The position numbers and the translations under genes are program-made. DNA of 64,000 bases from Streptomyces venezuelae (GTDB taxonomy: Bacteria; Actinomycetota; Actinomycetes; Streptomycetales; Streptomycetaceae): assembly GCF_008642355.1 (NCBI RefSeq), contig NZ_CP029193.1, positions 2,380,001 to 2,444,000 of the forward strand. The letters run 5' to 3'. The notes under the pieces are model-generated. The model made no database searches. It had not been told where the DNA came from and saw only the letters and a program-made list of their open reading frames with translations. How positions within the stretch are numbered: position 1 is the first letter of the stretch; each line of letters starts with the position of its first letter. Below, in pieces: positions 34,150-42,981 of this stretch.

Positions 34150-35412
34150 GTGAACTCGACCAATCGCACCGTGGTCGTCACCGGTATCGGCGCAACCACA
34201 CCGCTGGGTGGCGACGCAGCGTCGACGTGGGAGGGCCTGCTCGCGGGCCGCTCCGGCGTCAGCACGCTGGAACAGGACTGGGCAGCCGAGCTGCCCGTCC
34301 GCATCGCCGGTCAGATCGCCGTGGAGCCGGGCGAGGTCATCCCCCGCCCGCAGGCCCGCAAGCTGGACCGGTCGGCGCAGTTCGCGCTGATCGCGGCCAA
34401 GGAGGCCTGGGCGGACGCCGGTTTCACCGCCAAGGCGGGCGAGGACGCCTCGGTGGACCCGCACCGTCTCGGCGCGGTCATCGCCTCCGGCATCGGCGGC
34501 GTGACCACGCTTCTCGACCAGTACGACGTGCTGAAGGAGAAGGGCGTACGCCGCGTCTCCCCGCACACCGTGCCGATGCTGATGCCCAACTCCCCGGCGG
34601 CCAACGTCGGCATCGAGCTGGGCGCCCAGTCGGGTGTCCACACCCCGGTGTCGGCCTGCGCCTCGGGCGCGGAGGCCATCGGCTACGCGATCGAGATGAT
34701 CCGCACCGGCCGCGCCGACGTCGTCGTCGCGGGCGGCACGGAGGCGGCGATCCACCCGCTGCCGATCGTCGCGTTCGGCAACATGATGGCGATGTCGAAG
34801 AACAACGACGACCCGCAGGGCGCGTCGCGTCCCTACGACGCCGACCGCAACGGCTTCGTGCTCGGCGAGGGCGCCGGTGTGATCGTCCTGGAGTCCGAGG
34901 AGCACGCCAAGGCCCGCGGCGCGAAGGTCTACGCCGAGGCCGTCGGCCAGGGCATCTCGGCCGACGCGCACCACATCACGCAGCCCGAGCCGTCCGGCAA
35001 CGGCATCGCCGCGGCGCTGCAGAACCTGATCGACACGACGGACCTCAAGCCCGCCGAGATCGTGCACGTGAACGCGCACGCGACCTCGACGCCGCAGGGT
35101 GACGTCGCGGAGATCAAGGCGCTGCGCAAGGCGTTCGGCGACGACGTGGACCACATGGCGATCGCCAGCACCAAGTCGATGACCGGTCACCTGCTCGGTG
35201 GCGCCGGCGGCGTGGAGACCGTGGCGACGGTCCTCGCGCTGAAGCACCGGATGGCCCCGCCGACGATCAACGTCGAGAACCTCGACCCCGAGGTCGACGC
35301 GGACATCGTCCGGGGCGAGGCGCGTGCGCTGCCCGAGGGCAGGATCGCGGCGCTGAACGACTCGTTCGGTTTCGGCGGTCACAACGTCGTCCTGGCGTTC
35401 CGTACCGTCTGA
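34150..35412 (+). CDS. fabF: Beta-ketoacyl-ACP synthase II
   Basis: A 420-residue KAS II, the elongating condensing enzyme. The Cys-His-His set is VSACASGAEAI (Cys near 172), VNAHATSTPQGD (His near 312) and KSMTGHLLGGAGGVE (His near 348), and FGFGGHNVVL closes the protein, as usual for FabF. GTG 34150 is preferred (GGAGAA eight bases upstream); another GTG at 34135 would add five residues. A perfect 36-base palindromic terminator follows, marking the end of the operon. Confidence 0.96.
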   Translation: MNSTNRTVVVTGIGATTPLGGDAASTWEGLLAGRSGVSTLEQDWAAELPVRIAGQIAVEPGEVIPRPQARKLDRSAQFALIAAKEAWADAGFTAKAGEDASVDPHRLGAVIASGIGGVTTLLDQYDVLKEKGVRRVSPHTVPMLMPNSPAANVGIELGAQSGVHTPVSACASGAEAIGYAIEMIRTGRADVVVAGGTEAAIHPLPIVAFGNMMAMSKNNDDPQGASRPYDADRNGFVLGEGAGVIVLESEEHAKARGAKVYAEAVGQGISADAHHITQPEPSGNGIAAALQNLIDTTDLKPAEIVHVNAHATSTPQGDVAEIKALRKAFGDDVDHMAIASTKSMTGHLLGGAGGVETVATVLALKHRMAPPTINVENLDPEVDADIVRGEARALPEGRIAALNDSFGFGGHNVVLAFRTV

Positions 35413-35430
35413 CCTCGCCGCAGTAGGTAC

Positions 35431-35466
35431 GCGAAGGGCCCCCACCACGTGGTGGGGGCCCTTCGC
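35431..35466. terminator. Fab operon terminator, perfect palindrome
   Basis: GCGAAGGGCCCCCACCAC is followed at once by its exact complement, 18 bp per arm with no free loop bases (the central pairs will open). It lies between fabF and the convergent DUF3145 gene, so it serves both. Confidence 0.9.
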
Positions 35467-35471
35467 GCATG

Positions 35472-35966
35472 TCAGACCACCTGGTGGAGCCACCGCACGG
35501 GCGCGCCCTCGCCCGCGTACCTGAACGGTTCGAGTTCGTCGTCCCAGGGCTTGCCGAGGAGCTTGGCGAGTTCCGCCTCCAGGTCGCTCTCGCCGCGCTG
35601 CGAGCGCGCCAGTGCGGCGCGGAGCCGGTCCTCGGGGATGAGGATGTCACCGTGCATTCCGGTGACGGCGTGGTAGATGCCGAGCTCGGGCGTGGCGCTG
35701 TACCGCTCGCCCTCGGCGCCGGCGCAGGGCTCCGCCGTGACCTCGAACCGCAGCAGATCCCAGCCGCGCAGGGCGGAGGCGAGCTTGGAGGCGGTGCCCA
35801 CCGAGCCCTGCCAGGAGAATTCGGATCTCCAGGTGCCCGGCGCGGCGGGCTGCCTGATCCAGTCGAGGCTCACGCGCGCGCCGAGCACGCCCGCGACGGC
35901 CCACTCGACGTGTGGGCACAGCGCGCGCGGAGCGGAGTGCACGTACAGAACTCCACGTGTCGTCAC
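35472..35966 (-). CDS. DUF3145 family protein
   Basis: A 164-residue protein of the actinobacterial DUF3145 family. It starts TTRGVLYVHSAPRALCPHVEWAV, the family opening, and contains ELGIYHAVTGMHGDILIPED in the middle and WDDELEPFRYAGEG near the end. Soluble, without signal peptide; no function known. In S. coelicolor it also adjoins fabF, as I recall, so an indirect role in lipid metabolism or growth is thinkable but unproven. GTG 35966 has GGAGG eight bases ahead, better than the open frame start at 36038. Confidence 0.9.
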   Translation of the reverse strand: MTTRGVLYVHSAPRALCPHVEWAVAGVLGARVSLDWIRQPAAPGTWRSEFSWQGSVGTASKLASALRGWDLLRFEVTAEPCAGAEGERYSATPELGIYHAVTGMHGDILIPEDRLRAALARSQRGESDLEAELAKLLGKPWDDELEPFRYAGEGAPVRWLHQVV

Positions 35967-36304
35967 CGGGACCTCCAGTGTGGGTCGAGGTTCGCCTTCC
36001 CCAGCGGCCTCGCGCCCGTGCCGAGCAGTTTTCCCCAAATACTAGATAAACCTGGGAAAAGGGGACAGATGTGACGTGATGTAATTTAGCGGAACCACTA
36101 GAGCGAGGCGCCACCGGGTGGATCACCCGCCCTGTCGCTGCCGTGACAGCAGGGGCCCGGCGGCTACGGGCCCGAGGCTACCGTGCGGCGGCGCAAGGAG
36201 TGTGACGTACCGTCGGTCCGAAGGCCAGGAAACTCCGACCTTTCACCCGGCGGGGCGCAACCCCGGGCACGCGCACGACGTCACGTTGAACGACCGAGGG
36301 GAGC
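35967..36304. other. Divergent intergenic region, partly AT-rich
   Basis: These 338 bases carry no gene. A stretch at about 36030-36110 is much richer in A/T than its surroundings (CAAATACTAGATAAACC and GATGTAATTTAGC) and probably contains the DUF3145 promoter. A TAGTAT-like -10 on the minus strand near 36035-36042 has no good -35. Toward the lipoprotein gene the sequence returns to high G+C with GAGGGG as ribosome site. Confidence 0.45.
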
Positions 36305-37222
36305 ATGGGGATGCGGAACCGCAGGCGCCGGTCGCGCGCCGTCGTCGCCCTCGCGACGGCGGCTCTGCTCTGTGGCGGAGCGCTGACCGCGTGCGACGCG
36401 CAGGGCGGGAACTCGGGGGCGCCGGGCGGCTCGTCCGCGCCCCGCAAGCCGTCGCCGAAACCCACTCCCACGTGGGACACCTCGCCGCGCTCGCTGGCCG
36501 CCGTCGGCGACTCCATCACGCGCGGCTTCGACGCCTGCTCGGTGCTGTCCGACTGCCCCGAGGCGTCCTGGGCGACCGGCACGGACACCGAGGTCGACAG
36601 CCTGGCGACGCGGCTGCTCGGGAAGGGGCGGGCCGCGTCGCACAGTTGGAACCACGCGAAGACCGGCGCGCGTATGGCGGATCTGACCCGGCAGGTCGAG
36701 GTGGCCGCCGCGGACCGTCCGGAGCTGGTGACGGTGATGACGGGTGCCAACGACGCGTGCCGTCCGACGGCCGCGTCGATGACGCCGGTCGGCGAGTTCC
36801 GTGCCGACTTCGAGGAGGCGATGCGCACCCTGCGCCGCGAGCTGCCGAAGGCGCAGGTGTACGTGGCGTCCGTGCCGGACCTGAAGCGGCTCTGGTCCCA
36901 GGGGCGGACGAACCCGCTGGGCAAGCAGGTGTGGAAGCTGGGCATCTGCGCCTCCATGCTGGCCGACCCCGACGACCTGAACGCCTCGGCGACGCAGCGG
37001 CGCGCGTCGGTGCAGGACCGCGTCATCGCGTACAACAAGGTTCTCGAAGACGTGTGCGACAAGGAACGGCGCTGTCGTTACGACGGCGGGGCGGTCTTTG
37101 ACTACCGCTTCGACGGCGACCAGTTGAGCCACTGGGACTGGTTCCACCCCAGCAAGAACGGTCAGGCGCGGCTGGCGGAGATCGCGTACCGGCAGGTGAC
37201 GTCGAGGAAGCCGGTGACGTAG
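36305..37222 (+). CDS. Secreted SGNH/GDSL hydrolase lipoprotein
   Basis: A 305-residue lipoprotein. It has a basic start, a hydrophobic core and lipobox LTAC (Cys about residue 31), then a Ser/Pro-rich spacer and an SGNH esterase domain. Block I is VGDSITRGFD (nucleophile Ser about 70), block III GANDA (about 151), and block V DWFHPSKNG (Asp/His near the C-terminus, about 283). Six further Cys after the lipobox suggest extracellular disulfides. Natural substrate likely an ester on wall polymers or lipids. ATG 36305 is close to GAGGGG; ATG 36311 is equally possible. Confidence 0.88.
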   Translation: MGMRNRRRRSRAVVALATAALLCGGALTACDAQGGNSGAPGGSSAPRKPSPKPTPTWDTSPRSLAAVGDSITRGFDACSVLSDCPEASWATGTDTEVDSLATRLLGKGRAASHSWNHAKTGARMADLTRQVEVAAADRPELVTVMTGANDACRPTAASMTPVGEFRADFEEAMRTLRRELPKAQVYVASVPDLKRLWSQGRTNPLGKQVWKLGICASMLADPDDLNASATQRRASVQDRVIAYNKVLEDVCDKERRCRYDGGAVFDYRFDGDQLSHWDWFHPSKNGQARLAEIAYRQVTSRKPVT

Positions 37223-37268
37223 GTCTTGGCGGCCCGGGTCCCGGCGGCGTCCGCGTAGGGTCTTGATC

Positions 37269-38258
37269 ATGCGCAGTGAACTCTTCGGGACGCTTCCCGA
37301 CGGCAGCCCGGTCCACCGCTGGACTCTGGAGAGGGCCGGGGTGCGGGCGCGCGTCCTGACCTACGGCGGCATCGTGCAGTCGGTGGACGTGCCCGACCGG
37401 TCGGGGCGGGTGGCGCCGGTGGCGCTCGGGTTCCAGGACCTCGGCGGGTATCTGGCGCATCCGGGGCCGTACTTCGGGGCGCTGGTGGGACGGTACGCGA
37501 ACCGCGTCGCGGGCGGCTCGTTCTCCCTCGACGGACGTACGTACCGGCTGGCGCGCAACAACGGGCCCAACGCGTTGCACGGGGGCGAGCGCGGCTTCGA
37601 CCAGCACGTCTGGGACGCGGAGCCCGCGGACGGCGGGCTCGGGGTGCGGCTCTCGCGGATCTCCCCCGACGGCGAGGAGGGCTATCCGGGGCGGCTCGCG
37701 GTCTCGGTGACGTACACGCTGGACGAGTCGGGTGCGCTGCGCATCGCCTACGAGGCGACGACGGACGCGCCGACGGTCGTGAACCTCACCAACCACACGT
37801 ACTGGAACCTCGCGGGCGCGGCGGCCGGGACCGCGCTCGGACACGAGGTGCGGATCGCCGCCGCCCGCTTCACCCCGGTGGACGGCACCGGGATTCCCAC
37901 CGGGGAGTACGCGGAGGTGGCCGGGACGCGCTGCGACTTCCGCGCGGCACGCGCTGCCGGGCCCGGCTTCGACCACAACTACGTCCTGGACAAGGGTGTC
38001 ACGCCGGACCCGGTCGAGGTGGCCGAGCTGCGCGATCCCGCCTCCGGCCGGACGCTGACGGTCTCGACGACGGAGCCGGGACTCCAGCTCTACACGGCGG
38101 ACCACTTCGCGCCGGACCTCCCCTTCGCGCCGGGCGCCGGGATCGCGCTGGAGACCCAGCACTTCCCGGACTCCCCGAACCGGCCGGAGTTCCCTGGGAC
38201 GGAGCTGCGGCCGGGCGGGGCGTACCGGTCGGAGACGGTGTACGGCTTCTCGTGGTGA
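37269..38258 (+). CDS. Aldose 1-epimerase
   Basis: A 329-residue mutarotase of the GalM family, interconverting alpha- and beta-anomers of hexoses. Conserved residues: NGPNALHGG (substrate), Tyr-Glu pair, catalytic His in NLTNHTYWNLAG (about 176) and catalytic Glu in GIALETQHFPDSPN (about 297). No signal peptide, thus cytoplasmic. A TTG six bases earlier is a possible start, but ATG 37269 has AGGG at a suitable distance. It follows the SGNH gene by 46 bases and may share its transcript. Confidence 0.9.
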   Translation: MRSELFGTLPDGSPVHRWTLERAGVRARVLTYGGIVQSVDVPDRSGRVAPVALGFQDLGGYLAHPGPYFGALVGRYANRVAGGSFSLDGRTYRLARNNGPNALHGGERGFDQHVWDAEPADGGLGVRLSRISPDGEEGYPGRLAVSVTYTLDESGALRIAYEATTDAPTVVNLTNHTYWNLAGAAAGTALGHEVRIAAARFTPVDGTGIPTGEYAEVAGTRCDFRAARAAGPGFDHNYVLDKGVTPDPVEVAELRDPASGRTLTVSTTEPGLQLYTADHFAPDLPFAPGAGIALETQHFPDSPNRPEFPGTELRPGGAYRSETVYGFSW

Positions 38259-38267
38259 ATGGGGGAG

Positions 38268-38669
38268 CTACCGGGCGGCCGCCCCTGTGGCGCCGGTGAG
38301 GGCCGCGACGACCTCGACCTCGACCAGCGCACGCGGCGGGACGAGCCGTGAGACGGCGACGGTCGTGCTGGTGGGCGGGGTCGCGGTGAGGAACTCCTTG
38401 CGGACGGCGGCGTAGTCGGCGAAGCCGTCCATGTCCGTGAGGTACGTACGGATGTTGATGATGTCGTCGAGCCCTGCGCCGTGCGCCGCGAGCAGCAGCT
38501 TGAGGGCCTCGAAGACCCCGCGGGACTGGGCGGCCATGTCGTCCCCGTCCGCGCACTGCCCGGAGACGTACAACAGGACTCCCCCGTCGGCGTGTTCGAC
38601 GCGGGCGACCTGCGAGTAGGGCCCGAAGGGCTGCGGGGCGCCGGCGGGGTTGTCGATGGATGTCCGCAT
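38268..38669 (-). CDS. RidA/YjgF/UK114-family deaminase
   Basis: A 133-residue RidA-like protein; family members hydrolyse reactive enamine/imine intermediates made by PLP enzymes. GQCADGD, NIRTYLTDMDGF and a final VEVEVVAAL strand match the trimer core. The catalytic Arg of RidA proper (in the RNVLAR-type motif) seems replaced here by SRLVPPRALVEVE, which retains an Arg two positions away, so it may belong to another Rid subgroup. It starts 16 bases after a dehydrogenase gene on the same strand, suggesting co-transcription. Confidence 0.85.
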   Translation of the reverse strand: MRTSIDNPAGAPQPFGPYSQVARVEHADGGVLLYVSGQCADGDDMAAQSRGVFEALKLLLAAHGAGLDDIINIRTYLTDMDGFADYAAVRKEFLTATPPTSTTVAVSRLVPPRALVEVEVVAALTGATGAAAR

Positions 38670-38685
38670 GTCTGGTGCGCTCTCC

Positions 38686-39564
38686 TCAGCTGTCGCGGTG
38701 GGTGAGGTCGCGGGTACGGATGTAAGTGACGGCGCGGGCGATGTCCTCGTGGACGACGTCGGGGTCGGCGGCGGCAGCCCGGAAGTACCCCAACACCGCC
38801 TCCATGGCGGGTAGTTGTGTGGTGCGCGTCGCGAGGGAGACGTCCTTCACGGCGAGGTCGCTGCCGAAGTGCACGTCGGTCGCGAAGGCGCGGGCGACGG
38901 CGCCGGCGAGCGGGCCCGCGGCGAGGGCGTTCCTGGCGGCGCCCTCGTCCAGGCCGAGCGCGTCGGCGAGCCTCATCGCCTCGGCGACGAGGGCGACGCC
39001 GCCGATGACGGCGGTGTTGACGACGAGCTTGAGCGCGGCGCCCGAGCCGAGTGGGCCGGTACGGGTGACGGGACCGAAGCGGGCGAGCACGTGCTCCACG
39101 CCTGCGGCGTCACCGCCCGCGAGGACGCCGAGCCGCCCCGCGGCGGCCTTGTCCGTACTGCCCATGACGGGCGCGTCGACGAGGGTGACCCCTTCCGGTA
39201 CGAGCTCCGCCAGCTCCTTCACCGTGTCCGGCCCGATGGTCGACATCTCCACCCAGTACGCGCCGGGGCGCAGCGCCGGGAGGATGGCGTCGGCGACCGC
39301 GCGCACGGCGTCGGGCCCGGCGAGCATGGTGATGACGACGTCGGCGTCACGGACGGCCTCGCTGGGGCTCGCGGCGACGGTGACGGTCCCGGTGCCCCGA
39401 GCGGCTTCTGCCTCCGCTTCCACTTCCGCTCGCGCCTCCGCGGCGAGGGCGTCGGCCTTCGCCGGGGTGCGGTTCCAGAGGGTCAACGGGAGCCGGGCCG
39501 CCACCAGTTGGCGGGCCATCGGCTCGCCCATGTGCCCCAGACCGAGGAATGCGATCTTTTCCAT
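38686..39564 (-). CDS. NAD(P)-binding beta-hydroxyacid dehydrogenase
   Basis: A 292-residue enzyme of the 3-hydroxyisobutyrate dehydrogenase/tartronate semialdehyde reductase family. Its parts are the Rossmann glycine motif FLGLGHMGEPMA (residues 5-16), the substrate loop DAPVMGSTDKAAAG, the catalytic Lys in GSGAALKLVVN (about 174) and a helical C-terminal dimer domain. Long Glu/Ala insert near residues 43-58 is unusual (ARAEVEAEAEAAR). The exact substrate is unclear. Start ATG 39564; frames further upstream lack homology. Confidence 0.88.
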   Translation of the reverse strand: MEKIAFLGLGHMGEPMARQLVAARLPLTLWNRTPAKADALAAEARAEVEAEAEAARGTGTVTVAASPSEAVRDADVVITMLAGPDAVRAVADAILPALRPGAYWVEMSTIGPDTVKELAELVPEGVTLVDAPVMGSTDKAAAGRLGVLAGGDAAGVEHVLARFGPVTRTGPLGSGAALKLVVNTAVIGGVALVAEAMRLADALGLDEGAARNALAAGPLAGAVARAFATDVHFGSDLAVKDVSLATRTTQLPAMEAVLGYFRAAAADPDVVHEDIARAVTYIRTRDLTHRDS

Positions 39565-39794
39565 GGGCCCGACGCTAGGCCGGGCCCCGTGATGCGACAA
39601 GCGAATGTCCAGCACGCGTGACATGCCGAACCCGCATGCCGTACCGCCCAACTGGTCCAGCCCCGCAGGAGCGCCGAGCCCGCCGCTTCGCGGCGGATCA
39701 CTCCCACCCCCCCGCCTGTTCACCCCGCGACGTCCAGCGGGAGCAAGGACGAGTGGGGCGCGCTGGTCGAGGCCGGTTGGGCAACTCGAGGGTT

Positions 39795-40391
39795 CTACCG
39801 CCTCAAGCCCTTCACGTACCCCCTCAGCAACCCCCGCGCCCCCTCCCCTGTCTGATGACCAACCAGAACCTGCGATGTCAAGCCCTCCGTCAAGGCCAGC
39901 AGCGTCCTCGCCTCCGCCTGCGTGTCCAGCCCCGGGCGCAGTTCCCCCGTCGAGCCGCCGTAGTCAAGGAGCCAGACCAGGAGGTCGTGGAGTTTCGCGT
40001 ACGTGTCGCGGAGCACCGTCGCCAGGTCGTCGCTGACCGCCGCCCGCGCGACGAACGCCCCCCAGACCTGCGCCTCCGTCCTGTCCTCCGGCTCCAGCAG
40101 CGCCAGCGCCGACAGGGTCTGGTCCAGCAGTGTCAGTGCCGACTCCGGCGTGCCCGACGCCTCGATGCGGGATCTCGCACGCTCCCCGATCCGGTCCGAG
40201 ATGCCCTCCAGGGCGAACTGGAGCATCTCGTCCTTCGTGCGGAAGCAGCGCTGCACCGCCCCCATCGACACTCCCGCCTCGGCGGCCACGTCCCGCAGGC
40301 TGACGGACTCCATCCCAGAGCGGGCGATCAGGTGGCAGACCGCTTCGGCGATACGACCGCGGCGGTCCTCGTAGTCGACCTGCTTGGGCAT
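39795..40391 (-). CDS. TetR-family regulator
   Basis: A 198-residue TetR repressor with helix-turn-helix at about 12-55 (AEAVCHLIARSGMESVSLRDVAAEAGVSMGAVQ, quoted in part: VSLRDVAAEAGVSMGAVQ). The C-terminal domain is of the BetI-like/TetR_C_6 kind. ATG 40391 is used because the divergent region with two operator-like boxes starts just upstream. It faces a small membrane protein gene 131 bases away, its most likely target. The boxes overlap where both promoters should be, fitting autorepression. Confidence 0.9.
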   Translation of the reverse strand: MPKQVDYEDRRGRIAEAVCHLIARSGMESVSLRDVAAEAGVSMGAVQRCFRTKDEMLQFALEGISDRIGERARSRIEASGTPESALTLLDQTLSALALLEPEDRTEAQVWGAFVARAAVSDDLATVLRDTYAKLHDLLVWLLDYGGSTGELRPGLDTQAEARTLLALTEGLTSQVLVGHQTGEGARGLLRGYVKGLRR

Positions 40392-40414
40392 GGCGGGCAG
40401 CACCCCTTCTTTTT

Positions 40415-40482
40415 CGATGCGGTTGCATCGTATCGAAAGCCCGTGCATGATCTGTGCGACACGATTCGATGCGATCGCATCG
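40415..40482. promoter_or_regulatory. Two identical operator boxes CGATGC-N4-GCATCG
   Basis: Inverted repeats CGATGC-GGTT-GCATCG (40415-40430) and CGATGC-GATC-GCATCG (40467-40482) have identical 6-bp arms and spacers. They sit in the gap between a TetR gene and its divergent neighbour, one close to each start. The identity of both boxes is strong evidence for a dimer operator. Confidence 0.8.
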
Positions 40483-40522
40483 GAAACCAGGAATCCGAAA
40501 CGAACGGAACAGGCACACGCAC

Positions 40523-40759
40523 ATGGCTGCTCAGACCAAGAAGTCCTCCGCCGGACTCCTCGCCCTCTTCGGGGCCATCCTCGTCGTGCAGGGGTTCGGC
40601 TCCGCGATCACGGAAGCCGGGTGGGACACCTCGTTCGGCGTCTCCGCCCTGCTGCGGGAAGCCGGCGCGCCCGCCTGGGTCGACCTCGCCGTCGGAGCCG
40701 TCGGCTGCGCGCTGCTCGTCGCCGCGGCCCGCGCCCGCGGTCTGCGCGACGCGCCGTAG
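40523..40759 (+). CDS. Small membrane protein, likely TetR target
   Basis: A 78-residue protein with two membrane helices (about residues 11-33 and 50-70), a short polar loop and a basic C-terminus. ATG 40523 gives the standard length; the in-frame extension upstream to 40454 runs through the operator boxes. No domain name is known to me. Being the only gene read away from the divergent operators, it is probably derepressed by the ligand of the TetR regulator, and may be a small transporter subunit or membrane modulator. Confidence 0.75.
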   Translation: MAAQTKKSSAGLLALFGAILVVQGFGSAITEAGWDTSFGVSALLREAGAPAWVDLAVGAVGCALLVAAARARGLRDAP

Positions 40760-40818
40760 CGCTCACCCCTCCCGCCCCGCGATACTTCCGCCACCTCACC
40801 CGTCACGGAAGGACTCGC

Positions 40819-42075
40819 GTGCTCTCACGACTTGGCGCCCTCGGCGTCGCCGCCCTCCTCGCCGGGATCGGTGTCCCGGCCTCCGCCTCCGCCACCACCG
40901 CCCCCGCCGGACGCACCGCCGCGCCCACCGCCGAGGAGGCCCGCCTCGACCGTGCCGCGCCGCGGGAGATCCTGCGGAAGAGCGGATTCGACTCCGTCGC
41001 CCCGGAGTTCACCGAGGCCCTGAAGAACGCCCGCTCCTACGACCACGCGCGCCGCGTCGTCGTACGCGAAGGCCGGTCTCTGTGGCAGCGGGCCGTCGAC
41101 CGGGCCCAGGGCGAGCAGCAGACCGGCATCAGCGCGGACGACGACCGGCCGCTCTACTGGGCGCGGCTCGGGATGACGCGAGCGCTGCGGCAGTGGGAGC
41201 CGGATCGTTTCGCCCTCACCCCGGAGCGGCGGAACCGGCTCATGGGCGCCCTGGAGCGGTCCTCCCGGGGGCAGGACTCCGTCGGCCATCACGCACGCGA
41301 GCGGGGGCACGGGCACGTCAAGCGCATCCTCGTGACCGGGTTCGACCCGTTCACCCTCGACCGCGACGTGCGCATCAGCAATCCGTCCGGCGCCGCAGCC
41401 CTCGCCCTCGACGGGACCACGATCCGGACCGCCGACGGGCCCGCCCGCGTCGAGGCCGTCGTCTTCCCCGTCCGGTGGGACGACTTCGCCGACGGTGCCG
41501 TTGAGCGGGCGCTGCGCCCGTACCTGCCCCGCGTCGACCTCTTCACCACCATCAGCCAGGGGCGGGTGGGCAAGTTCGACATCGAGCGGACCAACGGCGC
41601 CTGGCGCGGCGGCTTCGCCGACAACGAGAACCTGTCACGGACCGGGACCGTGCCGGTGAGCGATCCCGCCACGCAGCCCCAGTGGACGTCGACGACCCTC
41701 CCGTACAAGGAGATCGTGGCCGCGAAGACGGGGCGTTTCCCGGTGTACGACAACACGTCGGTGACCGAGATACCGGCGGGCGGCGGCGCCCCCGTGGTCC
41801 GGCCCGACGGCCCCACCGAGGGGTCCACGGCCCGTGCGGGCGGCGGCGGGGACTACCTCTCCAACGAGATCGCCTACCGCGCGACCCTGCTCCGCGACCG
41901 GCTCGGCCTGCACGACCGGCTGCCCGGCGGCCACGTCCACACGCCGGTGCTCCAGTTCGGCGCGGGCAACACCGACCCGGCGACGGGCGACGTCACCGAC
42001 CCCGAGTTCGTACGGAACCGGCTCGACATCATCGCCCAGGTGCGGGGGATCCTCCGGACCGCCGCCTCGTCCTGA
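40819..42075 (+). CDS. Secreted pyroglutamyl-peptidase-like (C15) protein, catalytic Cys replaced by Ser
   Basis: A 418-residue exported protein. It has a signal peptide (about 1-28, VPASASA end), a helical N-terminal domain of about 140 residues, then a peptidase C15 fold from KRILVTGFDPF (about 171). Pyroglutamyl peptidases have a Glu-Cys-His triad. The Glu region (QGRVGKFDIERTNG) and the His region (GHVHTPVLQF) can be found, but the GxYxCN segment reads GDYLSNEIAY, with Ser348 at the Cys position. The protein may be a Ser-type relative or non-catalytic. Typical C15 enzymes are about 215 residues and cytoplasmic. GGAAGGA precedes the GTG. Confidence 0.78.
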   Translation: MLSRLGALGVAALLAGIGVPASASATTAPAGRTAAPTAEEARLDRAAPREILRKSGFDSVAPEFTEALKNARSYDHARRVVVREGRSLWQRAVDRAQGEQQTGISADDDRPLYWARLGMTRALRQWEPDRFALTPERRNRLMGALERSSRGQDSVGHHARERGHGHVKRILVTGFDPFTLDRDVRISNPSGAAALALDGTTIRTADGPARVEAVVFPVRWDDFADGAVERALRPYLPRVDLFTTISQGRVGKFDIERTNGAWRGGFADNENLSRTGTVPVSDPATQPQWTSTTLPYKEIVAAKTGRFPVYDNTSVTEIPAGGGAPVVRPDGPTEGSTARAGGGGDYLSNEIAYRATLLRDRLGLHDRLPGGHVHTPVLQFGAGNTDPATGDVTDPEFVRNRLDIIAQVRGILRTAASS

Positions 42076-42088
42076 GCAGCGCCTCTTC

Positions 42089-42880
42089 CTAGGCGCCGGC
42101 CACGGCGGTACGTGAGCCGTCGCCGTCCTCGGTGCGTTCGTCGTTCTCGCCCATCAGGTCCCGCGCCATCAGCGTCGCCCCCGCGACCGCGCCCGGCATC
42201 AGGAACACCGCGACGAACGGCACCAGGAAGGCGACGGCGAGCGGCGTCCCGAAGCCCCAGGCGAGCGTCTTGCGGGCCCGCAACAGGGCGAGGCGCTCCC
42301 GTAGTTCCACGCCCCGGCGCTGCAGGGCCACCGCCGTGAGCTCCTCCACCAGGAAGAAACCCGTCACGCAGAAACCGATCACCGGGACCACGGTCTGGCC
42401 GACGACGGGGATGAAGCCGAGGGCGAAGAGCAGCACGCCCCAGACCAGGGCGCGCACCACGATGCGCAGGCTGTCCCGCGCGGAGATCCACAGGTCACGC
42501 CAGAGCGGCAGGCCCGACTCGGGCGCGTGTCCGCCCTCGGAGATGTCGACCTGCTCGGACAGCGACTCGTAGAACGGCTCGCCGATGAGCAGCGTCACCG
42601 CGGTGAACGTGAGGACGGACAGCAGCAGCGCGAGGGCGAAGAGGAGCGCCGTCAGGAAGCCGCGGAAGACGCCCTGCCAGGGCGAGGACCAGTCGTCGGC
42701 GAACGGCGTGGCCCAGCCGACGAGGTCGCCGCCCCACAGGGCGAGCGAGACGAGCGCCGCCGCGTAGAGGACGAGCGTGATGAGGCCGGGCAGCAGCCCC
42801 CATCCGTACTGCTTGCCGTGCTGGGCGACCCAGCGCTGCCCCTTCATCAAGTAGCCGAAGCCCACACCCAGATCGCGCAT
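42089..42880 (-). CDS. EI24/CysZ-like membrane protein
   Basis: A 263-residue integral membrane protein of the EI24/CysZ family with about five helices (32-55, 75-108, 142-185 in two, 215-240). The family includes CysZ sulfate permeases, but for actinobacterial members sulfate transport is unproven. Tail is acidic (residues 240-263, GENDERTEDGDG). Start could be the ATG at 42880 or a GTG at 42889 (three more residues). It converges with the C15-like gene, with 13 bases between the stops. Confidence 0.82.
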   Translation of the reverse strand: MRDLGVGFGYLMKGQRWVAQHGKQYGWGLLPGLITLVLYAAALVSLALWGGDLVGWATPFADDWSSPWQGVFRGFLTALLFALALLLSVLTFTAVTLLIGEPFYESLSEQVDISEGGHAPESGLPLWRDLWISARDSLRIVVRALVWGVLLFALGFIPVVGQTVVPVIGFCVTGFFLVEELTAVALQRRGVELRERLALLRARKTLAWGFGTPLAVAFLVPFVAVFLMPGAVAGATLMARDLMGENDERTEDGDGSRTAVAGA

Positions 42881-42981
42881 GCGGCACACCTTAGCCGCAG
42901 GTCAGGGCCTGGCAGTAACGCCCTCTTGTTGAACGTGAGTTGAACCGGTAGACCTCGCGTACCGATCTTCCGGAGGTACGT

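Noticed and set aside
39630..39850. Possible protein remnant on the plus strand (KDEWGALVEAGWATRG)
   Set aside because: Half of it is antisense to the TetR gene and the rest is too short to identify.
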